Of a stretch of DNA of 64,000 nucleotides, positions 7,054-16,820 are shown piece by piece. A program made the translations under genes and the position numbers. This DNA is from Tamlana sp038148895 (lineage in GTDB: Bacteria; Bacteroidota; Bacteroidia; Flavobacteriales; Flavobacteriaceae), in NCBI GenBank assembly GCA_038148895.1, contig JBBVGQ010000001.1; one strand, written 5' to 3'. Position 1 is the stretch's first letter, and every line of letters starts with the position of its first letter. The notes below the pieces were generated by a model, which made no database searches, was not told the DNA's origin, and was given only the letters and a program-made list of their open reading frames with translations.

Positions 7054-9609
7054 TCACATTTCCCATAATTCCTGAACACGATATAAACCATCTGTAGATT
7101 GCAAAAGTTTATTTTTAAGAACTGGGCTAAAATCTGGATTATCGTTCAAAAATTCTTTGAGCACTTGATTTGCCTCTCCGGAAGTGTAATAACCAATGGT
7201 AACATCTAGCCAACCTTTCGGAAAAAAGATGTCGCCCGTTAGTTGTATTTCCTCAACCAAATCCAGATAAAACCTTAAATGTTTTTTAGCTGAATCTTGT
7301 CGCAACGGATGATTAATATTACTTAAGGCCGATAAAACCCAAGATTCCTTTTCCCTATTTTCTGGTTTTGAAAGTGATTTCACAAAATCATCGCGTACCA
7401 ATTCATCGTTTGACAGTGTAGGAAGCAAAAATTCAAAACGTTTTTTTCTGTCAGCGTTTGTAATATCTTCCTTGGCCTTATTTAAAATTTCGTCAGCTTT
7501 CTCATGTTTATAAATAGCCAAAGTACCTGCCAAACCTGTATAATCGTTTTCATTTAGTTTTAGACTATCTATGGTTGTGGTTTTATTCCATATATCATAT
7601 AAAAAATCCTTTCCTGTTTCAGAATAGGCTATACTTTGATATAAATAGAACACTGTTTTCTTAATGCTCGGGCTCAGGTTTTCAGATAAACGTTCCTTTA
7701 AAATGACCTCCAAAGATTGTTGCATTTCATCACGCTGTTCATTTGACAAATATTTCCAAAAAGTGCTTCCTATTCTACCTGATATCAGATTAACAATTAG
7801 GTCCTCATCTTCAACTTTAAATCCATTAATAAATTCATTGAGTGCTACCATTGGAGAGATAGTTCCGTTCAGCATATTTTCGTATAAATTAATGTATGCG
7901 TAACCACGGGCTAGATCATCTTTAATGTTAGAAATACTTAAATTGGAAAGATCAACAGGAAAGACGCCATAACCTAAACCATCATAATTATAGACGATGG
8001 CTAAAGGTTTGGCCATGCCAACAAATTTGTTTAAAATTGTTTTTTTATCTTTTATTTCAACGGAAACTGTGTGCACGGAATCTGGATAAACAAACCCTAA
8101 ACTGAACGCCTGTGCCCATAGTTTATCAATCCCATCTTCCGCTTTTTGATAGATTTCAAAATTTTCGATTTTACCGTTCTTGTAACTAATACTATCCGAA
8201 ATTATCGGTCGCCCTGGTTGGTTTACCCAAACCTCACTCCATTGTTTTAAGTCAATGGGCGTTTCATTGTTTAATAAGTCCATCAAATCATTCCAATCGG
8301 CATTATCGTTAGCATAAGTTTTAATGTAATTGCGCATGCCTTTTTTGAATGAACCATTACCCATAATAGCTTCAAGTTGACGCATCATAATTGGTGCCTT
8401 ATGATAGATAATGTTGCCATAAAGTGTACCCGCATTTTTTAAATTATCCAGTTTTTGACGAATTGGTGTTGCTCCCCGAGTTCGGTCTTCACTGTAAGCA
8501 CTTGGGTAATGGGACGTTAAAAAACGTAAATCGTGATTTATTTCTGGGAAAGAACCATTTACTATTTTATCGGCCATAAAGTTGGCAAACACTTCTTTTA
8601 GCCAAACATCATCAAACCATTTCATGGTCACCAAATCTCCAAACCACATATGCGAAGTTTCGTGGGCAATCAATTTTGCCCTATTCAAAAGACTTTCTTG
8701 TGTGGCACTTTCATCTAAAAAAAGTGAAGATTCTCGGTATTGAATTGCTCCCACATGCTCCATTCCCCCGTATTGAAACCCCGGAATTGAGGCGAAATCC
8801 ATCTTTTGGAACGGAAAATTATATCGGGTATAATCTTCTAAAAAATCGACCGACTCTTGATGCAGCTTAAAAATTTCATCAATGCTTGCATCAATTTTAG
8901 CTTGGTCATTTTCCCTATATAATAAATTCATTTCCATGCTATCAGGCTTCTTGGCTACTTCTTGAAATTCACCCGCCACAAATGAAAATAGGTAGGTACT
9001 CATCTTGTCTGAAACGCCATAAATATACTTTGTAAAATCAGCCTGCTCTTCCTTTTGGGCTAAAGGTGCGCCGCTTAAAACCTTCCAAGATTTTGGTACC
9101 GTAATATCCAACACATACTTAGCCTTAATATCGGGCTGGTCAAAACATGGAAACAGTGTACTCGCCCTATCGGGAACCAACAAAGTATACAAATAATCTT
9201 CGTTTCTATTAAGCGATTTTTCCCCGGCATCAAATAAAACGGAAACTGTATTCTCTCCTTCTTTCAAATACTTTTTATCAATAATTAAATGCTCCTTTTG
9301 ATGGTTTATTGGAATGCTATCGTCATTAGCCTGTACATGTTTTATATGCGATTTGTCCTCGTTAAAGTCTAAGATTAAATGATTCTTATTATTGGATAAA
9401 TTCACATTCAACTCAAGTTTTGAAGCAATGGATTCTTCTTTTTTTAAGGGAATGTGGAATGATAAATTATAAATAACATCAGAAACTTGCTTTTTTCTAA
9501 AGGTTGCCAATTCTGCCGAAACGCCTTCAACTAATAACGCCTCATTTTCAGGTTGCGTATTACATGAAAACAGTATACTAAAGATGAAAACAAAAAACAG
9601 GTTCTTCAT
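7054..9609 (-). CDS. M1 family aminopeptidase lipoprotein
   Basis: This zinc aminopeptidase has the gluzincin motif HETSH followed after 18 residues by the third ligand, in LKEVFAN. Zinc-binding residues are about H316, H320 and E339 counted from the start chosen here. The exopeptidase motif normally written GxMEN reads GGMEH, so its last residue is changed. The start at 9609 gives MKNLFFVFIFSILFSC, a lipoprotein signal. An upstream in-frame start at 9654 would overlap the previous gene and hide the signal. It is the last gene of a five-gene run with an M16 protease and DsbD-like proteins, consistent with peptide trimming in the envelope. Confidence 0.9.
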   Translation of the reverse strand: MKNLFFVFIFSILFSCNTQPENEALLVEGVSAELATFRKKQVSDVIYNLSFHIPLKKEESIASKLELNVNLSNNKNHLILDFNEDKSHIKHVQANDDSIPINHQKEHLIIDKKYLKEGENTVSVLFDAGEKSLNRNEDYLYTLLVPDRASTLFPCFDQPDIKAKYVLDITVPKSWKVLSGAPLAQKEEQADFTKYIYGVSDKMSTYLFSFVAGEFQEVAKKPDSMEMNLLYRENDQAKIDASIDEIFKLHQESVDFLEDYTRYNFPFQKMDFASIPGFQYGGMEHVGAIQYRESSLFLDESATQESLLNRAKLIAHETSHMWFGDLVTMKWFDDVWLKEVFANFMADKIVNGSFPEINHDLRFLTSHYPSAYSEDRTRGATPIRQKLDNLKNAGTLYGNIIYHKAPIMMRQLEAIMGNGSFKKGMRNYIKTYANDNADWNDLMDLLNNETPIDLKQWSEVWVNQPGRPIISDSISYKNGKIENFEIYQKAEDGIDKLWAQAFSLGFVYPDSVHTVSVEIKDKKTILNKFVGMAKPLAIVYNYDGLGYGVFPVDLSNLSISNIKDDLARGYAYINLYENMLNGTISPMVALNEFINGFKVEDEDLIVNLISGRIGSTFWKYLSNEQRDEMQQSLEVILKERLSENLSPSIKKTVFYLYQSIAYSETGKDFLYDIWNKTTTIDSLKLNENDYTGLAGTLAIYKHEKADEILNKAKEDITNADRKKRFEFLLPTLSNDELVRDDFVKSLSKPENREKESWVLSALSNINHPLRQDSAKKHLRFYLDLVEEIQLTGDIFFPKGWLDVTIGYYTSGEANQVLKEFLNDNPDFSPVLKNKLLQSTDGLYRVQELWEM

Positions 9610-9629
9610 GCCTATCATAAAATAACTAT

Positions 9630-11165
9630 TTAAGAATTGCCGGAATTGAACCAACTTTGGGTAATTTCAGATTCAATAGATTTGTTACTGTTGTGCACAA
9701 ACTCATTCTTGGCCGAATTATAAGTATAATCGTTTTCCCATTCTTTGAAGTTTTCAGCTACTTGATTAATGGCATCGCAAATAAATCGTACTTCGCTATT
9801 GGTCATTGTGGGGTGAATGGACATGCGTATCCAACCCGGACGCTCAATGAGGCAACCTTCCAATATTTTTTTCTCTATGGATTTTGAGGTTATTTGATCC
9901 ACATTCAACAAATAATGCCCATATGTACCCGCACAGGAACAACCACCTCTGGTCTGTATACCAAACCTGTCGTTAAGTAACTTCACCACCAAGTTATAAT
10001 GTGCTTCTTCAATATAAAAAGAAATGACCCCCAGCCTATCTTTGTGGTCTGGGGCTAGAATCTTCAAGTTATTTATTTTCGATAATCTATCAAAAATAAT
10101 GGAAACCAATTCATGTTCCCTATCCAAAATATTCTGCACGCCCATTTCTTCTTTCAATTTAATGGAAAGTGCTATTCTAATAGCTTGTAAAAAACCTGGT
10201 GTTCCTCCGTCTTCACGAGTTTCAATATCGTCAATATAATCATGGTCACCCCAAGGATTGGTATAATTTACCGTGCCACCTCCTGGATTGTCCGGCACTA
10301 AGTTTTTATATAATTTTTTATTAAAAATCAATACGCCAGATGTACCCGGACCACCTAAAAATTTATGGGGCGAAAAGGTAATGGCATCCAAATATTCTTC
10401 TTCGTTTTCTGGATGCATATTTATTTCCACATAAGGAGCCGAACATGCAAAATCAACAAAACACAAACCGTTATTTTGATGCATGATTTTTGCAACCTCA
10501 TGATAATTTGTTCTAATTCCGGTAACATTGGAACAACCGGTTATCGCAGCAATTTTTATAGGTATTTGACTGTGTTCCTCAAGCAAATTCTTTAAACTAT
10601 CCAAGCAGGGCAAACCTTCACTATTCGACGGAATGACCACAACTTTAGCGATAGTTTCAATCCATGACGTTTGGTTTGAATGGTGCTCCATGTGAGACAC
10701 AAAAATCACCGGTCTCTTTTCTTCGGGAACTTCGGTATGGTCTTTTAGGTTTTCATTAAGCTTAATGCCCAAAATGCGCTGAAACTTATTTATAGCTCCC
10801 GTCATACCAGTACCAACGGTAATTAAAACATCATCCTTTGATGCATTAACATGCTTTTTGATGATGTTTCTGGCATCATGGTAGGCATGTGTCATAACGC
10901 TGCCTGTAATAGACGTTTCAGTATGGGTGTTCGCAACAAAGGGACCTATTTCATTTAAGAGCTTTTCTTCTATGGGACGATATAAGCGGCCACTTGCTGT
11001 CCAATCAGCATATATGATTTTCTGTTTTCCGTAAGGCGATTCGAAGCTCAAATCCAATCCAACAACATTTTTTCGAAAAGGTTCAAAATAGGCTTCCAAA
11101 TCATGTTTGGAAGTTTTTGTTTCCCAAGGATTCGACTTTTTCAAAGAATTTTCAGTAACGCTCAT
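9630..11165 (-). CDS. Class V aminotransferase-fold PLP enzyme (cysteine desulfurase-like)
   Basis: This 511-residue cytoplasmic protein has the fold-type I PLP pattern: a glycine-rich VGTGMTGAINK segment for the cofactor phosphate, an aspartate near 238 (LCFVDFA) and the Schiff-base lysine near 268 in SPHKFLGGPGT. A later GGCSCAGTYG stretch resembles the cysteine-bearing loop of cysteine desulfurases. The protein is longer than classical NifS/SufS and lacks their usual surroundings, so the substrate is uncertain. It lies 11 bases after the DsbD-like gene. A sulfur-linked role beside disulfide-handling proteins is possible but is inference. Confidence 0.8.
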   Translation of the reverse strand: MSVTENSLKKSNPWETKTSKHDLEAYFEPFRKNVVGLDLSFESPYGKQKIIYADWTASGRLYRPIEEKLLNEIGPFVANTHTETSITGSVMTHAYHDARNIIKKHVNASKDDVLITVGTGMTGAINKFQRILGIKLNENLKDHTEVPEEKRPVIFVSHMEHHSNQTSWIETIAKVVVIPSNSEGLPCLDSLKNLLEEHSQIPIKIAAITGCSNVTGIRTNYHEVAKIMHQNNGLCFVDFACSAPYVEINMHPENEEEYLDAITFSPHKFLGGPGTSGVLIFNKKLYKNLVPDNPGGGTVNYTNPWGDHDYIDDIETREDGGTPGFLQAIRIALSIKLKEEMGVQNILDREHELVSIIFDRLSKINNLKILAPDHKDRLGVISFYIEEAHYNLVVKLLNDRFGIQTRGGCSCAGTYGHYLLNVDQITSKSIEKKILEGCLIERPGWIRMSIHPTMTNSEVRFICDAINQVAENFKEWENDYTYNSAKNEFVHNSNKSIESEITQSWFNSGNS

Positions 11166-11176
11166 CGTTCCTTGTT

Positions 11177-13135
11177 TTACTTAAATTTTGAAATACCTTC
11201 CGTCAGCCAATCATAATATTCATCAACATCAGGCGTGTAGGCTGCCGGATCTATCAAGTTTTCCTCATTATGGTCCATTAAAACGTAAAAAGGCTGGGAA
11301 TTGGCATTATATCGAGATGCTTGCAAATCCCCCCATTTATCTCCATAGTCCTTCCAATACTTTCCAGGTTTTAGAGTATATTCCCTTATTTCGTCTTCTG
11401 GTAAAGCTTTAGGGTCATCAACATAAAGAGATATCAATACGACATCGTTCTTTAGAACGTCCAATATTTTTGGCTTCACCCAAACATTTTGTTCCATTTT
11501 TCTACAATTTACACACGTGTACCCTGTAAAATCTATCATTACGGGTTTACCCACTTTTTTAGCATAGGCCAAACCTGTTTCATAATCTCTGAAAGCCATT
11601 ATGTTATGTGGCGCCATCAAATGTGCTCCTTCTGGCAAACCTTCGTGGGCATTGGAAATTGATGCTCCTGCAGCCTTTGTTGAGCCAACCCCGTATGGAG
11701 ACTCACTATAATCATGTGGAGGAGGAAAAGCACTAATCAGGTTGAGTGGTGCACCCCAAAGTCCTGGAATCATATAAATGGTAAAGGCTAATGTAAGCAA
11801 CCCTAAACTCAACCTTCCTACCGAAATATGGCTCAATGGTGAATCATGTGGCAATTGAATTTTACCAAAAAGGTAAAACGCCAACACTCCAAAAATGGCA
11901 ATCCAAATAGCAATAAAAACCTCTCTTTCAAGCAAATGTAATTGCAATACATAATCGGCATTTGATAAAAATTTAAATGCCAGTGCCAGTTCCAAAAATC
12001 CGAGCACAACTTTAACCGTGTTTAACCAACCACCTGATTTAGGAAGTGAATTTAACCATCCAGGGAATGCCGCAAATAAAGCAAATGGCAACGCAATGGC
12101 TAAAGAAAAGCCAAACATACCGATAATTGGTGCCAGCCCTCCTTTTGAAGCAGCTTCCACCAATAAAGTTCCAACAATAGGCCCTGTACACGAGAAAGAT
12201 ACAATGGCCAGCGCCAATGCCATGAAGAAAATACCTATCAACCCACCTCTATCTGCTTGGCGGTCTACTTTATTCGCCCAAGAATTTGGCAACATAATTT
12301 CAAAAGCTCCTAAAAATGACACTGCAAAAATCACCAACAACAAGAAGAACACCAGATTAAACCAAGGGTTTGACGCCATAGCATTCAGGGCATCTGCTCC
12401 AAAAATTGCTGTTACTGCCGTTCCCAGAAGCACATAAATAACTATGATGCAAACTCCATAAATAATGGCATTTTTTATACCAATAGCCTTATTTTTACTT
12501 TGCTTGGTAAAAAAGCTAACTGTCATCGGTATCATTGGGAAAACACAAGGTGTTAACAGTGCTGCAAATCCTGATAAAAAAGCTACAATAAAAATAGACC
12601 ACAAACCTCTTTTTGATTGTGGTTCGTTGGAATTCCCAGAATCCTCTGTCGCACTTACTGTTTCAGTCACATTCGCTCCTGAATTATTTGAAACTTTAAA
12701 AACCAAATCAACATCCGTTGGGGGCAAGCATCTTGTATCATCACAAACCATAAACTCTACAAATCCGTTAATAATTTCAATGGTTTCCTTAACTTTAATT
12801 TTTTGTTTGAAAACAGCAGTTCCTTCAAAGAATTTAATCTCCATTTCAAACACGGGGTCGTTGACGGTGTGCCCCTCATCTTCCGTTGTATTGCCAACGA
12901 TTTTGAATGTGCCTTCACTGTCATCATAAATAAAAGATGTTGCAATTGGCCCACCTTCTGGTACATCTTGTGAATATAAATGCCACCCTTTATCAATTGT
13001 GGCTTTAGAAATTAAGTTGTATTCTGTATCTGAGATTTTTTCAACATCGGTTGACCACTTTACGGGCTCAAATACTTGCGCAATGGCGTTAACCGAAAAT
13101 ATAAATGCTGCGAGTACAAAAAGAAACTTCTTCAT
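11177..13135 (-). CDS. DsbD-like thiol:disulfide interchange protein
   Basis: The protein has 652 residues and the full DsbD layout. After a signal peptide comes an nDsbD domain (residues ~20-150) with the cysteine pair CDDTRC. A membrane domain of about eight segments (~175-470) carries the paired cysteines in LTPCVFPMIP and SFSCTGPIVG. The C-terminal thioredoxin domain has the motif CVNC. Such proteins carry electrons from cytoplasmic thioredoxin to periplasmic partners. A stand-alone copy of the N-terminal domain is encoded just upstream. Nearby thioredoxin-fold proteins and proteases suggest it supplies reducing power for extracytoplasmic disulfide reduction. Confidence 0.93.
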   Translation of the reverse strand: MKKFLFVLAAFIFSVNAIAQVFEPVKWSTDVEKISDTEYNLISKATIDKGWHLYSQDVPEGGPIATSFIYDDSEGTFKIVGNTTEDEGHTVNDPVFEMEIKFFEGTAVFKQKIKVKETIEIINGFVEFMVCDDTRCLPPTDVDLVFKVSNNSGANVTETVSATEDSGNSNEPQSKRGLWSIFIVAFLSGFAALLTPCVFPMIPMTVSFFTKQSKNKAIGIKNAIIYGVCIIVIYVLLGTAVTAIFGADALNAMASNPWFNLVFFLLLVIFAVSFLGAFEIMLPNSWANKVDRQADRGGLIGIFFMALALAIVSFSCTGPIVGTLLVEAASKGGLAPIIGMFGFSLAIALPFALFAAFPGWLNSLPKSGGWLNTVKVVLGFLELALAFKFLSNADYVLQLHLLEREVFIAIWIAIFGVLAFYLFGKIQLPHDSPLSHISVGRLSLGLLTLAFTIYMIPGLWGAPLNLISAFPPPHDYSESPYGVGSTKAAGASISNAHEGLPEGAHLMAPHNIMAFRDYETGLAYAKKVGKPVMIDFTGYTCVNCRKMEQNVWVKPKILDVLKNDVVLISLYVDDPKALPEDEIREYTLKPGKYWKDYGDKWGDLQASRYNANSQPFYVLMDHNEENLIDPAAYTPDVDEYYDWLTEGISKFK

Positions 13136-13151
13136 TACGTGCTGTTCTAAT

Positions 13152-13598
13152 TTATTCTACGTTGAACTTCAAATCGACTTCCGTAGGCGGTAAGCATCTG
13201 CTGTTATCACACACCATAAATTCCACTGAACCATTAATTATAAATGGCAACTTTGATTTAAGTTTTATACGTTGTTTGAAATCGGCTTTAGTTTCAAAAT
13301 ACTTGATTTTCATTTCAAAAATGGGGTCATCAATCGTATGTCCTTCTTCTTCAGAGGTATTTCCCTTTTTTAAATAATCGGTGCTTCCTTGGTAGCTAAA
13401 ACTTGTTGGAATAGGTCCATCTTCGGGTACATCTTGTGAATACAAGTGCCAACCCGAATCAATTGTAGCTGTTGCAACAAGTTCGTACTCTGAATCTGAA
13501 ATTTTATTTACAGAGGTAGTCCACTTTACGGGTTCCAATATTTGTGCCTGACCAACAAAAGTTGTGATTAAGGCTATAACTAAAATTAATTTTTTCAT
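13152..13598 (-). CDS. Stand-alone nDsbD domain protein
   Basis: This 148-residue secreted protein has a signal peptide and one DsbD N-terminal domain. It is a close paralogue of the first ~150 residues of the downstream DsbD-like protein. Both share EPVKW, the GWHLYSQDVPE stretch and the cysteine pair, here CDNSRCLPP. It has no membrane or thioredoxin part. The likely role is a soluble periplasmic electron carrier that takes electrons from the DsbD-like protein. It sits 16 bases before that gene and 19 bases after the M16 gene, in one operon. It looks intact, not a decayed copy. Confidence 0.85.
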   Translation of the reverse strand: MKKLILVIALITTFVGQAQILEPVKWTTSVNKISDSEYELVATATIDSGWHLYSQDVPEDGPIPTSFSYQGSTDYLKKGNTSEEEGHTIDDPIFEMKIKYFETKADFKQRIKLKSKLPFIINGSVEFMVCDNSRCLPPTEVDLKFNVE

Positions 13599-13617
13599 TT
13601 TTTGAAGTTAATTATTT

Positions 13618-16434
13618 TTAAACTTTTTGTTTTGGTTTAAAGATTATTTCATACGATTTTCCGCCTTCAAGCACCTGCTTCGCAATATTCTGAACATCTT
13701 TTTTTGTCATTTTGCTTACAATGTTCTCAAAGTTTTTGGGGTCATTCAAGTTCTCACCAAATCTGAAATACCTTGTAAGCAACTGCATATCAAACCCATT
13801 TTTATCTTCAGCTTGTTCACGTTCCTTTAAAAAGTTTGTTCGTGTTTTATTTAAATCGTCATCATTGATTATGCCATCAGCTATTTTTTTCAATTCACCG
13901 TTCACAATATCTGCCAATTTATCGGCCATATCCGGATTACAATCAAACCTAAAAGACACATAAGCCATCGATTTTGGCTCCCTACTAAAACTTGCCCCTG
14001 CGTATGGACTATACGCACCACCTTCAGATTCCCTCACAGTTTCATTAATGCGTAACTGCAAAATATCTCCCAAAACTCCTGTGTAAATTACATTTTTTCT
14101 AGAGAATGGCATCTCTTTTTTATAGGCAATATCAACTCGAGCTTTCGGGTCTTCCATCGTTAGATAAATATCTTTATCCATATTGTTTGCAATCCATTCG
14201 GCACCATTGTCTTTATAATTCTCTTTTTTGGCTTTTGTTGGTATGCTTGCTATATATTGCTCTAACAATGGCTTTAATTGCTCTTCTGATACATCACCAA
14301 CAATGAAAAATTCAAAATCGGAAACATCGGCGAATCTATCTTGATATATGGCTTTTATTTTTTCAAATGAAATTTCTTCGGCATAATCTTGATTGAAAAT
14401 ACGTTCCTTTGGATTGTTTTTACCATACAATGCAACAACCAAACTATCGCGCATTTGCTCATTGATGTTTTTACTTCTTCTGATTAAATAACTATCTATA
14501 TTACTTTCCAAAACCTTGAAAGCATCAGTATCAAAGCGTGGTTTTACAAAATACACATGTGCCATTTGCAACATGGTTTCAACATCTTTGGTGTTTGAAC
14601 CACCAGAAAGTGATTCTCCTATCTCATCCAAACCTATTCTAACGCTTGCAGTTTTTCCTGCTAAAACCTTTTTTAAATCCGTTGCACTAAAATCGCCTAA
14701 ACCGGACATTTGCACCAAACTTCCAACCAAATTAGCTGATGGTAAATCATCATCACTTAAAAGTGATATACCTCCGTAACTCATGGCCTGCATGGCCACT
14801 TTATCCTTTTCTTTGTCCACAAATTTATAATGCACTTTCACACCATTGCTCAGTGTAAATGTGGTTGAACCAACCACCTTGTCGTGCACTGATTTTACGA
14901 TTGAACCTGGTACAATGTTTAAATCTGACACTAAAGTTTTACCTGCCAAAGATTCTGTATAAGGTTGCAAGGCCTCATCGTTCTCTATAGCTTGAATGAT
15001 TTCCTTTGCTTGTTCCTCGGTTAAGTTATCTTGCCCTTCAACCCCTGTAACATTTAAAAATCTGTTGTTTTCTGTGTAAAGCTTCAATAAAGTGCTGTGC
15101 AATTCCTCGAGGGTGATATTGGCGAAAATTTCTTTCGCAATCTCATATTCTTTTTCAATATCTGTTATGGTACGATTTTCCAAGAAATTGTTTTGAATCG
15201 CTCGTTCTATTTGCCCGTGATTTTTATCATCATTTTTGGCAATTTCGTTTTCATAAGACGTCTTTAAATTGGCAATGGCCCTATCGAGTTCAGCCTGAAT
15301 AAAACCAAACTTAACGGCTCGTTGCACTTCGGTCATCACCTCTTTAAAGGCCTCCTTTTGCTGATTTGGTTTAGGATAAACTGAAACATACAAATAGTTT
15401 GATGTTCTTGATAAACCTGTGAAACCAATTCTACCAGCCAAAAACGTGGCTTCTGGCTTTAGGGCAATCTCCGAAACCCTAGATGATAACATGCTGGTTG
15501 CCATAGACTGTAATAAACTACGTTTTAAATCCGCTATAGTTTCATTTTCCAAAGATTTTTTGTGGCGAATGCCAAAATTTATGGATGCTGAGGACACTTC
15601 GGGGTCTGTACCCAAACTGAAACCCATTTTGGTGTTTTCGGGTATGTCAACAATGTAACGTTCCTTAGGATTTTCAACGGCTGGAATATTTGAGAATTTA
15701 TCCTTTATTTTTTGTTCTACTTCTTCCTCATCTATATCACCAATTACAGCAATAGCCTGCAAATCGGTTCGATACCAATCGTGATAAAAATCACGGAGCG
15801 CCTTATATTCAAAGCCTTCAACAACAGACATTAACCCAATGGGCATTCTGTTGGCATATTTGGAGTGATTATACGAAATGGGCATTGAAATTTTCCATAA
15901 TCGTCTTTGCCCACTTTGACCCGAACGCCATTCTTCCTTTATTACACCTCGTTCTGCGTCAATTTCTTCATCGGTTAACAATAAATAATTGGACCAATCA
16001 CGCAAAACTGTTAAACAGGTATCAATCAAATTATCTTTAGTTGGAATATTGTTTAGGTTGTAAACCGTTTCATCAAAACTGGTATATGCATTAATATCCT
16101 TTCCAAATACAGCCCCGTGCTTTTGAAGTGTGTTTAAAATACCTTTTCCAGGGAAACTTTCAGTACCATTAAAAGCCATATGCTCCAAAAAATGAGCTAA
16201 ACCCTGCTGGTCTTCGTTCTCTAAAATAGAGCCCACATTTTGAATGATATAATAACTTGCTGCCCCTTTAACCACATCGGTACTTTTAATATAATAGGTC
16301 ATTCCGTTGGGCAATACACCCTTTTTTATGGTTGTGTCTGTGGGCAATAAATCTTCATAATTAAGCTTTTGCGCCTGACCATTTAAGGCTATTGCGACAA
16401 AAAAAGAACATGTAAAAACAAGAATACGTTTCAT
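13618..16434 (-). CDS. M16 family zinc metallopeptidase (two-domain, secreted)
   Basis: This 938-residue protein has a signal peptide and two insulinase-like halves. The first half holds the inverted zinc motif HFLEH (about residues 81-85) in GLAHFLEHMAFNGT, with the distal glutamate in RGVIKEEW. The second half lacks a zinc motif, as is normal for the non-catalytic partner domain. M16 enzymes degrade short peptides inside a closed chamber, often after TonB-dependent import. It is the first gene of a tight run with nDsbD, DsbD, the PLP enzyme and the M1 aminopeptidase. The preceding 386 bases hold no gene, so the operon promoter should lie there. Confidence 0.93.
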   Translation of the reverse strand: MKRILVFTCSFFVAIALNGQAQKLNYEDLLPTDTTIKKGVLPNGMTYYIKSTDVVKGAASYYIIQNVGSILENEDQQGLAHFLEHMAFNGTESFPGKGILNTLQKHGAVFGKDINAYTSFDETVYNLNNIPTKDNLIDTCLTVLRDWSNYLLLTDEEIDAERGVIKEEWRSGQSGQRRLWKISMPISYNHSKYANRMPIGLMSVVEGFEYKALRDFYHDWYRTDLQAIAVIGDIDEEEVEQKIKDKFSNIPAVENPKERYIVDIPENTKMGFSLGTDPEVSSASINFGIRHKKSLENETIADLKRSLLQSMATSMLSSRVSEIALKPEATFLAGRIGFTGLSRTSNYLYVSVYPKPNQQKEAFKEVMTEVQRAVKFGFIQAELDRAIANLKTSYENEIAKNDDKNHGQIERAIQNNFLENRTITDIEKEYEIAKEIFANITLEELHSTLLKLYTENNRFLNVTGVEGQDNLTEEQAKEIIQAIENDEALQPYTESLAGKTLVSDLNIVPGSIVKSVHDKVVGSTTFTLSNGVKVHYKFVDKEKDKVAMQAMSYGGISLLSDDDLPSANLVGSLVQMSGLGDFSATDLKKVLAGKTASVRIGLDEIGESLSGGSNTKDVETMLQMAHVYFVKPRFDTDAFKVLESNIDSYLIRRSKNINEQMRDSLVVALYGKNNPKERIFNQDYAEEISFEKIKAIYQDRFADVSDFEFFIVGDVSEEQLKPLLEQYIASIPTKAKKENYKDNGAEWIANNMDKDIYLTMEDPKARVDIAYKKEMPFSRKNVIYTGVLGDILQLRINETVRESEGGAYSPYAGASFSREPKSMAYVSFRFDCNPDMADKLADIVNGELKKIADGIINDDDLNKTRTNFLKEREQAEDKNGFDMQLLTRYFRFGENLNDPKNFENIVSKMTKKDVQNIAKQVLEGGKSYEIIFKPKQKV

Positions 16435-16820
16435 TGAATTAATTGTTTAATGGGTAAAAATAAATTTTTAACTGTCGGTATCATTTTATTTAAGATACTT
16501 TTAATAAAAGAGGACCGCTTTGTCCAGCCCTCCTCTTGATTTCTCTTCATATATAGAGTGACTAATTCAAATATGAATAAAACTAAAAGCATAGTCTTTA
16601 CATATCTAGATGTTCTATTTAAACTTTACCCCTATTAATAAAATGTTAAAATTCAATTTTAAAATATATCACTAATGGAAAAGACAATCATTGTCATACA
16701 TATATAAGACGCCTTAACACAAGAGAAGAGGGACAAAATGCTAAATATGGCAAATAATTTGGCAATATATTCTTTTTGCTAAGCCGTTTACTTTTATTTT
16801 CTACAAATAATTTCAACTTT
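16435..16820. other. Intergenic region upstream of the M16 operon
   Basis: There is no convincing gene in these 386 bases. It must carry the promoter of the M16 operon and the end of the protease transcript, but I found no TAnnTTTG element or GTCACCC site on the minus strand. There is an imperfect hairpin with arms AAGAGGA (16510-16516) and TCCTCTT (16533-16539). A perfect 13-base inverted repeat, GACAATCATTGTC, lies at 16683-16695 and might be an operator. Confidence 0.4.

Noticed and set aside
12018..12929. Two plus-strand open frames of 139 and 154 codons inside the DsbD-like gene
   Set aside because: They lie antisense to a strongly supported membrane protein and have no family features. 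They are shadows.
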